Assembly (NCBI GenBank): GCA_025449115.1
Contig: JAHLKC010000010.1
Location: 1-64,000 of the forward strand
DNA from: Chytridium lagenaria
Lineage: Eukaryota > Chytridiomycota > Chytridiomycetes > Chytridiales > Chytridiaceae
DNA: 64,000 bases
Reading direction: 5' to 3'
Shown here: positions 34,308 through 43,843 of the stretch, piece by piece
How the letters are laid out: the number at the start of each line of letters is the position of its first letter
How positions within the stretch are numbered: position 1 is the stretch's first letter
The notes under the pieces: model-generated
Seen by the model: the letters and a program-made list of their open reading frames with translations, nothing else
Databases searched by the model: none
What the model was told of the DNA's origin: nothing
Translations under genes and position numbers: made by a program

Positions 34308-37300
34308 TTTTTTTTTTTTTTTGTTTCCTAAATATCGGCTATTGATTTGAATGTTGGTTAGCTGTCACGTCGACTTTCCCAATGATACCTCAGTGTCGCT
34401 GTTAAGCATATCACAAGGGATCTACGGAGGTATACCCGTCAGCAATCTATACCCAGGAAACATTCAACTCCCCCACATACTCATCTGCATCGGGTAACAT
34501 TGTATTCGAGAACGGAACCGCATATCGCACAAGGTAAGTTCACCCATTCCAAAAAACCATCACTGACCATTACAAAATCAAGAACATTCACCCTATTCTA
34601 CTGCAACGGTATCAACTTTACACAAATCGGGAACGTGACCCAAAACGCGACAATCTGGGTCGACGACGTCTCCTTAAAAGCGTTAGGCTGGAAAAACCCA
34701 AACGATGTGCCACGTAAGTGTTTATCTTGTGATGGAAATGTAATGTCCGTAAGCTGCGTTTGCAACGTCCTCGAATCATCGAAACATGTCGATTGCGATA
34801 TCGGCGGGAGTGTGTGGAGCTATCGTTGCGATGTTGATTGGTCTTTCGATTTGGTTGTTTGAGAGGTACATGAAGGGAAGCGTGTCCTCCAAATCGAAAT
34901 CAGAGCTGACGAGAAAAGATTCTGCGAAACAGGTAAAAAAAACGCCATAAAAAAAAATATAATTAAGAATGCTAGGCACCCAACACTATAACGATGGACG
35001 GTCCCGGATCTAAAGCGATCAGCATCCTCCGAGGTCTTCGAGACGCTAAACGGTTTTAAAAAACCTGAAACCCACCGACGTGGACTACCTCATTGACGTG
35101 TTCACATCGGGAAACGCGTACGTCCCCAACCTTGATGATTTCAACAACGTGGGTGGCACTGAATCGATGATGAGATGCGCGCATGGGTGTTAGGCAGCGT
35201 GTTGGCGGCACCCACCTCCTCAACGAATCAATACGGTACAATGACGTCGAATTCAGGGATGGGGTATTCACCGTCTGGCATACGGTACATGTCGTCGGGG
35301 TGTTGATGCCAGCCACCGCAAGTCTTTTCCAAGCGTCCCACAGTCCAGTAAAACGAGCCGAAACGCAGATATCCGAGGCGAGTGAAGGAAACGGTGTGGA
35401 TTCGGTACCATCCCGACGTCAAGAATCCACTGGAGCCGAGTCTGGGGACACTTCGATGTCGTTTGTTCCAGCGGTCCATACAGCGACGACATCGCTTCCA
35501 CGTCGATCGTCTGTGGTGATGGAGACGGGGTATGGGAGACGTCAGAGTGTGAGTCAGACGAAAGGGTTTTCGAGACGACTTTCTGTGGCGTCTGCGTCGA
35601 GGTTTTCGAATGGGAGTTCGGAGGTGGTTCCTGGTGGTGTGATTCGAGGGGGTTCTGCGTCGGTTGCGAGTGAAGAGGACTTCAGAGAGGAGGTGGTGGA
35701 GCGTCTTGTGATTTCGATAGATCCAATAGTAATGTTGTGCGGCGTCATGAACATGGGAGTCGAAGTGGAGCTGGGTATCGATATAGATCGATGAATCATT
35801 TGTCGACGCCGTTACCTGTGGAATCGGTGGATGGGAGGGTGGTGATGGATTATTTGGATTTGTGGTATTTGAATTGGAATATTGATATGTTTGAGGTGTG
35901 TGAGATGACGCAGGGACATCCACTTTATTTTACGGGTTGTGGTTGTATGATCAGAGTGAGTTGTTGAAGGAGTTTAGGATCCCAAAGGAGAAGTTTCAGG
36001 GATGGCTTTTGGTGAGTATCATCTCACCCCCGTCTTATCATTTCATATTTTATTCGTCAAAGATTTGTGTGGTTGCTATGTATCTCTATAGTTGCTACAT
36101 ATCTCTATAGTTGGTACATATATCTATAGTTGCTACATATCTATAGTTGCAACATATCTCTATAGCTGCTACATATGCAATAGCTGCGGCATATCTATAT
36201 TTGCCACATATCTCTATAGTCGCTACGTATCTCTTTGTTGCCACATTTCTTTATAGTTGCCCCATACCTCTGCTACATATCAATGAGTGAAAATCTAACC
36301 TTATCCATCTTTTTTTTTCTAGCTCATGGAAAGCGAATATAGACCACATCCGTACCACAACGCGATCCATGCAGCGGATGTTTTACATTCATTCAACTAC
36401 CTCCTCCTTCAAAGCCAAACATGAACATAGATATACCAAGATTGAAAAACTCTCGGGCATCATATCCGCAATTGGCCATGATATTGATCATCCTGTAAGC
36501 GTTTCTCTTGCATTCACCTTTCACATTGAAAAAACAATAATTTTTTCGTTCTCCACGCTCTTTAAAACATTATTTTATACATTTTTCATGTTTTAATACC
36601 AATTACGCTCTTTCAAATATTTTTTATACATTATTCTGCATTTTACCAACAATTGCACTTCTTCAAATATTTTTTTATACATCATTTTGTATTTTACCAA
36701 CACTTACGGACTTTCAAATATTTTCTGATACATTTGGTTTTATTTTACCAACACTTTCGCTCTTTCAAATATTTTTTTATGCATTTCGTTTTCTTTTACC
36801 AACACTTTCGCTCTTTCAAATATTTTTTTATGCATTTTGTTTTCTTTTACCAACACTTTTATTTCAACATCTTATTGCTACCACTGCTGACAACTATTTT
36901 TATCCGTTATCCAAAAACAGGGTTTCAACAATCAATTCCTCGTCAAATCCCGTCATCCCATGGCCATGATGTACTCTGACACATCCGTCAACGAGTTCCA
37001 TCACAGCGCTCACGTCTTCCACCTCTCAACCTCCTCCAACTTCAACATCTTCTCCGACCTCCATAACGAAGAATACGAAGAAGCCCGAAGAAATCGTCAT
37101 CCGTCTCATCTCGCAACAGATATGGCAAAGGTATCGTATTTTTAAAATTGCTCCTCACCATCACTGTTCTGGATAACGGGGGTCCGCCTTATTTAGAACC
37201 AACCCCCGCATGATTGACGCTAACCATTCTTTATAAATCCCCCGTCCAATCAGCATTTCGAATATTTGACGAAATTTAAAACGAAAATCACGTCCAATGG

Positions 37301-38092
37301 CTTCAACCGTCTAGAGTCTCAGGAGAACCGTATGATTGTGATGGAGATTGCAATGAAATGTGCAGACTTGAATAACCCATCCAAAACTCCGGACCTTGCT
37401 GGACGTTGGTGTGAGAACATCATGGAGGAGTTTTACAGACAAGGAGATTGTGAGAGAGATATCGGATTACCCGTCAGTCAATTCATGGATCGGAATAACA
37501 CGAACGTGGCAAAATGTCAAGTATGTATCGTCTCCCTGTCATTGCGTAATCCAAAAAACGTATGTTTAACAACGTTCCTCTTCACAGATTGGTTTCATCG
37601 ACATTTTAGTCGCCCCGCTCTTTGACGCATGGACAAACTTTAATCACTCTGACGATCGCTGCTCAAAGCTCCAAAAAGCCATTCAACGAACCGATCCCGT
37701 TGGGCAGGTCTCACCATCTCCCAACAACTCGCCCAAAACCTTCTAGGTCAAATCTCCAACGACGGTCCAAGTATCATGAACCAACAAGGCGGGGGTGCTA
37801 ACACGCATGCGGTTCAAAGCGCCAACACGAGTAGCAGTGTGATTGCCATGCAATCCACACATGCGGCGGCGGCTGCGGCTGCTATTTTGAATGCAAAGAA
37901 AGGGAGCTCTTCGTCTTTGTGTGTGTCGGGACATGAGGAGGAAGCGGGGACGGGGTCAAGAGGGATTTTGCCGAATCCTCCGGCGTTGCCGCCAAAGGTG
38001 GGGTATTTGGAGACGATGCCGTCGATATCGGGGTCGGCTTTTGCGTTTCCTTCTGGAGAACAGGAAGGTCAATCTAATGTCAAGATTCGGTG
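32300..38092 (+). CDS. Receptor-like cyclic nucleotide phosphodiesterase: ligand-binding ectodomain + TM + PDE (frame broken)
   Basis: The start is uncertain. The ectodomain resembles type I periplasmic-binding/ANF-receptor folds: RIRFFLPLPS..ILAALQAWMAF, then SASSLGILLVTNAFEVPLCD, DNLQYPYRFQVSTKSAYAVE, RRAGASSIVFLGDVAELLSC, GYTWIVNGMD and CLEMFMIGFDR. After ATIWVDDVSLKALGW comes one membrane helix (34786-34880; AISAGVCGAIVAMLIGLSIW) and a basic FERYMKG. A linker with three RRxS sites leads to a class I phosphodiesterase domain: YLDLWYLNWNIDMFEV, PYHNAIHAADVLHSFNYLLL (36347 on), IGHDIDHP (36474 on), GFNNQFLVKSRHPMAMMYSD, VNEFHH, ALATDMAK-like, MKCADLNNPSKTPDLAGRW and QIGFIDILVAPLFDAW. These contain the metal-ligand His/Asp residues, so the domain should hydrolyse cAMP or cGMP. 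It ends NVKIR-stop at 38092. At least eight one-base breaks occur (near 33290, 35058, 35163, 35290-35390, 35740, 36410, 37095, 37690). Three introns carry minisatellites. Confidence 0.7.
32846..33128. repeat. About 40-base minisatellite in an intron of the phosphodiesterase gene
   Basis: Seven imperfect units of the type tttcgtccttttttctccat plus catggttgttcgtcatatag lie between the GTGAGT donor at 32759 and the acceptor at 33187. Confidence 0.8.
34135..34322. repeat. Long T-rich run in an intron
   Basis: TG/T-rich sequence passes into about 110 bases of almost pure T (34213-34322, broken by single G). It lies in the intron before the exon starting CHVDFPND. Confidence 0.85.
35501..35584 (+). 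other. Three RRxS (PKA-consensus) sites in the phosphodiesterase linker
   Basis: Within one frame the linker reads LPRRSSVVME, GRRQSVSQT and SRRLSVASA. Each matches the basophilic kinase consensus Arg-Arg-x-Ser, and all lie within 28 codons between the membrane helix and the catalytic domain. Confidence 0.6.
36060..36290. repeat. About 19-base minisatellite in a second intron of the phosphodiesterase gene
   Basis: Roughly ten imperfect units of tctctatagttgctacata fill the intron between 36012 and 36322. Confidence 0.85.
36590..36870. repeat. About 60-base minisatellite in a third intron of the phosphodiesterase gene
   Basis: Four to five imperfect units containing accaacactttcgctctttc and aaatatttttttatgcattt lie in the intron from 36495 to 36920, immediately after the codons for HDIDHP. 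Confidence 0.85.
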
Positions 38093-39189
38093 ATGGAATG
38101 AAGTCGATATTCTCATAGTACCGTATCTATGTAGGCGATTTGGTGAAATCGTCTCCTTCTTCTTTTGAGAACGTGGAAAGGTTCTCCACTTTATTATTTC
38201 TTCTTCTGCTATAGTGACCTCATGAGCCTCTTGAGGAGCGCAACCTTGTTTAATCACGTTAATTCTCCTCCCAAGCCCTCATGCCTCCTTTTTTAAAATA
38301 TTTTTCTTTCCACTTGTTTCCTCCCTTTTTTTCATTCGCATACGCCTAGTCTTTTGTAAAAAGCAATAGCTGCTGGTCAGTGATTTGCCCTCTTTCGTAA
38401 AATACAATTCTTTACCTCTGCGATCGCGTGCCTCATTCCTTTAACAGTTAAGAAAAAGTAAGAACCGCGTGAGCGCACCCCTGATCCTGGATACACCTCT
38501 GCTCCGTGAGCTACGTGACGTGTGTAAGGCGGACGCAAGGAGCGCGGTATCAGAGGTGGTGGCAAAAGAAGGGTCTCTGTGAGAGGTCAAATTTTCTTAA
38601 AATTTATTTTGCACCCAAAAAGGTCAGTGAGTATCCGTCATTCGTCTCAGCGGAGACGGCCATTCTGTTGTTATCTGGACCTCTCGCACTTTGTGGTTCA
38701 CGTCGTCCACTCCTACCTGAAAGCTCTTCTGGTACCCTCCTCTGTGGTCATAGTTGCGTTGGTGTGGTTGCCTCAAGAAAGAATACCTGGCATTGAAGTT
38801 GCCGCAAACACATCATCTCTTACCCCCCTCTCCAATCGTCAAGTATTGTCCCAACCTTTTCCTCTAACTTTGATAGGATTTCTCCCGCGACCCGCTTCAT
38901 ACCACCCGCTCTCCGAACTCCTGCACAACAAGCTTGATTATTTTTGGCTGGAAAGGAGGCTGCACAGGCTATCGTCATTACTCTGTGCGAAAAGATCTTT
39001 GCTCCGGCGTCAGTCCTCGTACATCACAGCCGATATATTGGAGGACTATCAAAAGGTTCACTTTGATCTTTCGGAACCCCGGCGGGCTGCCCCATTGACG
39101 CCAAAGTAGTAAAGATTTTGGAGGAAGCCTTCCGTTGTATTCGACAGCCGGAAGATCCTGTAAAGTTTCTTGGCGTTCTCGGAACCCGG
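38093..39189. other. Intergenic region before casein kinase 1
   Basis: Holds the 3' flank of the phosphodiesterase gene and the promoter of the kinase gene. The 176-codon frame at 38579-39109 has no recognisable motif and I do not call it. Confidence 0.45.
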
Positions 39190-41792
39190 ATGTCACGGTC
39201 AAAGAACGGAGAACCTTCTTCTGAATCGGCCAACCATAGTTCTGGGGGAGCTCCAGCAGCGACAGACGGAAACACTGCCATCGTTGGCGGAAAGGGCGAA
39301 AAAGCAACGATCGATAACAAAACCAACGTCAACATCTCCCTGCCTGTCGATCCGACCCATCTCTCATCCTCCACTCAACCCGTCACTGCTGTTATGCCCC
39401 GCGAACGCTGCCGACCCGCAAAATGGTTCTGGTACAGCCGTAAATGCTCAACAACCTGGAAGCACCCAGAGGAATCAAGAGCAGGTCGAGCCGATGATAA
39501 TGCATCAAAAGATCCGAACTTTGCAGCCAGCAATAACCACCACCACTCATCTTCGCGTCACCATCATCACCACCATCATGGATCATCGTCCCAGCAACCT
39601 GGAACTGGAGCTGGTCAATCGTCTTCGCAACAGCAGGGAGGGAGTAGTTCTGGAAAACTTCATTCTTCTAGTCCTAATGTTGTTGGAGTTCATTATAAAG
39701 TTGGGAAAAAGATTGGAGAAGGTTCTTTTGGTATCATTATGAGGGTACGTTTTCTTTGCAAGATTTCTTGTTTTGGTTTTTCAAGAAAAAGAGAAGAGCG
39801 GAATGGAGAATCTGCTTTCTTTGATTTGGCGAGGAGATGTCGGCCAAAGTATCTAATTTATGCGTGTATAATTAATGATTTTTTTTAGGTCTTAATATGA
39901 TGAATAACCAGCCTGTGGCTATCAAGTTTGAGCCAAGAAAAAGTGACGCGCCTCAACTTCGAGACGAGTACAGAACGTACAAGATTCTCGCTAACAGCGG
40001 TAGGGGAATGCACATATTCTTTTTTACAGTCTTTGGGTTTGGATTTGGAGTTATGGAATAACTTTAGATATTTATGCCTCTTTAGTTGGAATCCCAAGTG
40101 TATACTACTATGGTCAAGAAGGGCTCCACAATATTCTCTGTATTGATCTGCTTGGACCGAGTTTAGAAGATATGTTTGATCTTTGTAACCGCAAGTTTTC
40201 CACTAAAACAGTTTGCATGGCGGCAAAACAAATGGTAGGTGCAAGATAAGATCGTTTACGTGTCGGCGTGTACTTCTCCTTCTTCTGAATTGCACTAAAT
40301 GGAACCTTTCTTTATTCCATCAGATTACCCGTGTTCAGCAGATTCACGAAAAGAACTTGATATATAGGGATATTAAGCCCGATAACTTCCTTATTGGTCG
40401 CCTTCCGCGGCATAACGAGCCGGTCCCCCCCAATGTCGTCGTCTCTAGTGGTAATATTACTTTGATAACATCTCCCCTTCTTCGTTCGTTTACCTTGTCT
40501 GATTGCACATAAATTAATACGAGGTGATGGTTATTCAGATCCATATAGTATCGTTGCAAACCACTCCCCTCAACACCCGCATCCTGCCTCTCAAGTCTAC
40601 ATGGTCGACTTTGGTATGGCGAAACAGTACCGCGATCCAAAGACCAAGCAACATATTCCTTACAGGGAGAAGAAGAGTTTGTCCGGTACGGCGAGGTACA
40701 TGAGTATTAACACGCATCTTGGACGAGGTGGGTTGGTTTATGATTTTTCACACAATTTATTTTCCATATTTTAAAAAGCGTGATTTAATTATTTTGTTTT
40801 GTTACACTAGAACAATCGCGCCGTGATGATCTTGAGTCGTTGGGACATGTTTTTATGTACTTTCTCCGCGGTTCACTACCGTGCAGGGTTTAAAGGCGGC
40901 CACCAACAAGCAGAAGTATGAGAAAATTGGAGAAAAGAAGCAAGCTGTACCTATTAAGGAGCTATGCGATGCTTTCCTGAAGAGTTTGCTGAATACTTAT
41001 CTTACTCTCGTGGATTAAAGTTTGAGGAGGAGCCTAATTTACCTATCTTAAAGATTATTTAACAAAGGTAACGAATGATTTTTGTATGTGACATTTAATT
41101 AATGCTTTTACAGTCCTTCAACGCATTGGAGAGGTCGATGACGGTGTCTTTGATTGGATGGTTGCAATGGACGCTCAGCGAAAGGAGAAGGAGCGTCAGC
41201 GGGAGCTTGATCGCGAGCAGCGGGAGCGTGAGCGTGTGAGAGGAGGGCTTACAAAGAGGCTCAAAATGCCGCTGCCGCCGCCGCAGCAGCAGCATCATCA
41301 TCTACCGCAAATCTTCATTCCAACACACCTGGATCTACAAGCGGTTTCCCCCCAGGGGCCAACACTGCCCAACAAGGTCGTGGCTCCAACCCCGTGCTTC
41401 CCGTAAACACGGGTGCAACGTCTGCCTCTGGCGGACTCCACGCGCGCGATGGGACGGGGGCTGGAGGAGCAGTTTCTGCTACACCGCTTCGGAACTCGAC
41501 GATGGGTGTGCTTGGATCTCCCACGGCGCATCCGGGGGCGACGGGTGGGGATGCGATTACGGGGGCGGATATGTCGGGACGGCCGTCGCATAATGCGGCA
41601 CATGCCGATGCTGTTAAGCCAGCTGCCGCGGGCGGTGGTGGGGTGAAGGCGGGATCTGATTGGAAGGCGGCGGGCAATGGAGGGGCTGCTGCAGGGAATA
41701 ACCCGCATGTGACTGCTGTTGCGGATAGGAGGAGAAAGAAGAAGTGGTGGAAAAGAATGTTTTCTTGGTGTGGTGGGAAGGATAGCGAGTGA
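39190..41792 (+). CDS. Casein kinase 1, YCK/gamma type (frame broken)
   Basis: CK1 kinases phosphorylate acidic or primed Ser/Thr sites; the YCK type sits at the plasma membrane. The start at 39190 ([12 protein letters not shown]) opens a disordered N-terminus with His and Gln runs. The kinase begins [18 protein letters not shown] (Gly loop), then [20 protein letters not shown] (Lys and neighbours), [52 protein letters not shown] (catalytic loop), [13 protein letters not shown] and [20 protein letters not shown] (CK1 uses SIN in place of APE). Further on are [17 protein letters not shown] and [18 protein letters not shown]. The C-terminal extension is Gly/Ala-rich and ends [18 protein letters not shown], a basic/aromatic stretch with one Cys that would suit palmitoylation. 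Introns are short. Bases are missing near 39745, 40884 (after GSLP), 40972, 41035 and about 41270, and the N-terminus shifts frame around 39400-39490. Confidence 0.85.
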
Positions 41793-43843
41793 AAAGAGTT
41801 AAACTCGTTTTTACTTTTTCTATCGGACATGGAAATCCGCTGAGGGTCTATTGGGCTTTGTGAAGGTCGTTTGTTTTATTATATCATCCCAGCGAAGCTT
41901 TTTATCTAAAGTTTGGAAGTCATAACATTTGAACAGCGTTGTCTTTGTTGTTTGTTTTTTTCATGCCGTGTTTACTCATTTCCTGCCTTTCTTTGTTATT
42001 GTTTTTGGTCTTTTGTCAGAGGGGTTTTCGAAATGGATGATGGCCTTGGGTGATGTGGTTTCTTTGACTTTTTTGATGTTGCCTCTGTGCCAATGTTACC
42101 CCTCTTTGTCTAGTGGGTTTACTTGGGAGGGTTTCCTTAAATTCTTCTATGCGGAGTGTTTAACTCTGTAATTATACGTGTTTGTTTTTTTTTAAGTTTA
42201 GAGATGGTTGTCATCCCTTTTTTTTTGTATTGTTACGATGACGCGACACGTCGAGATAGGCCGTGATTTCACGGTTTTGGATAGCTTATCTTTCTGTTAT
42301 CTTGGGTGTTCTATCGGGTGGTGTCTTTTGTGCCGTATACTGGAGTTCTCTAAAAACATGATAGCGCGTTTATTTTGAAGTCTTCTGTATTGAAACCTAA
42401 TGGCGGCGTGTGACCATCCATAAGCGTCGCCTTCACATTGTTTTGTGATTGAACGCGGACATCGATGAGTCCAACTGAAGCATCGCAAAGGGGCGATGTG
42501 AGCCCACGCTCAATCATGATGGTTATCTTTCTGGTTTTTTTTTTGAGGCATGGGAACGAAGCGGCACTTGCATGCAGCAACGACTATTGGTTTGATTGAT
42601 TTCTTTATTCTACTTAAGCGGGTTAGAGGAATCAGAAGGGAGATCTGGGCAGTTATAGGCCAGCCTTCCATATATGGGGGAGGCGCCATGAAAAAACCAA
42701 AAAAGTTGAGCCTTCGTTTCATTGGGGAAATTCTGGGAGATCTCACTAAAAACGTAAAAGAAGTGAGCTGCAAACCTTTTTCGGGGACGGGCCTCGCCGG
42801 GGCATGAAAAAGAGGATGAAAAATAAATAAAATATTAGAATAAAATGGTAGGAGAAAAGGACATCACGGAAATCCGGTGCAGTTTTGAGAATCCTGCAGG
42901 ACTGTACATCCCCACTTTCAATATCGCCTTCAGCCTCCCTCAAAACGTTTTTTGATCCTATCGACTCGTTTCGTAGGGCATTGGTGAGAGCGATATAGGG
43001 GATCCTAGACCATAAGCTGCCCCTTTGCTGCTATTTTGCTTCGTGACGGCTTTTACTGCGTCGTTACTTGATACTGTCCCACTTTGCTGGTCTGTGAGGC
43101 GGCAAGCACATCGGCCACGGCGGAAGTCAAATAGCACCTGTCATATTTTTTAGAAAAGAGGTGTTGGTGGTCGTCATCAAGGAAACGGAGTCAAGAACAC
43201 CGATCCCACATATATCGTCCATCGAACGTTCGTTTGGTTGCGGCATCAAAGCACTGCGACTGCTTGACATTTTTTTTGGGATCCGCTGGGATTTGGTTTG
43301 GGTTGCTGGAAGTAGGAGAAAGAGGAGCATCGTCAACGTTACGGAGGTGTGTTCAAACCATCTATTCCTTTCTGTGCGTTTGCTTGTCTATAGTCTTTTC
43401 GGATTTCGTTTTATAAAGACTACAGAATGGATGGATGGATGTTTGATGATGGCTGTCTCTTTTTTTTCTCAATGAGAAAGAGATGACCATCCCCGCCAAG
43501 GATGATGGCGGTATCGGTTGTTCGCTTTTCATGTCCTCTGAAAACCTGACTGACTCTTTCTTTACAACTTGTCATATAAATTGTCACTCACTAGTTGGCC
43601 TCCATATCGAATATCCAGTCGTACACCTGGTAAAGAATCAGCTTTTTCTGAAGAAAAGGTTGGATATTCTCCCGTTATTATTTTACCTGGCATTTATTAA
43701 ATTATTTATGTTGAGTTCTTTCAAAGCAACAGCTGGTTCTTTTGCTGTTGTTTTTTCCCTGATTTCATTCTTGTTAATTATTCTTCTTATTAAACCTAAC
43801 CTTTATAACGAAACAGCGATTCTAAAGAATACGGGTACTTCAA
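41793..43843. other. Long intergenic region
   Basis: No frame on either strand shows protein-like features across 2 kb. It should contain the kinase 3' untranslated region and the promoter/5' leader of the HMG-box gene. Confidence 0.45.

Noticed and set aside
34078..34350. Phe-rich plus-strand frames across the T run
   Set aside because: They are translations of a poly(T) intron, not a membrane protein.
38579..39109. 176-codon plus-strand frame before casein kinase 1
   Set aside because: No motif, ordinary composition, no splice pattern; probably leader sequence.
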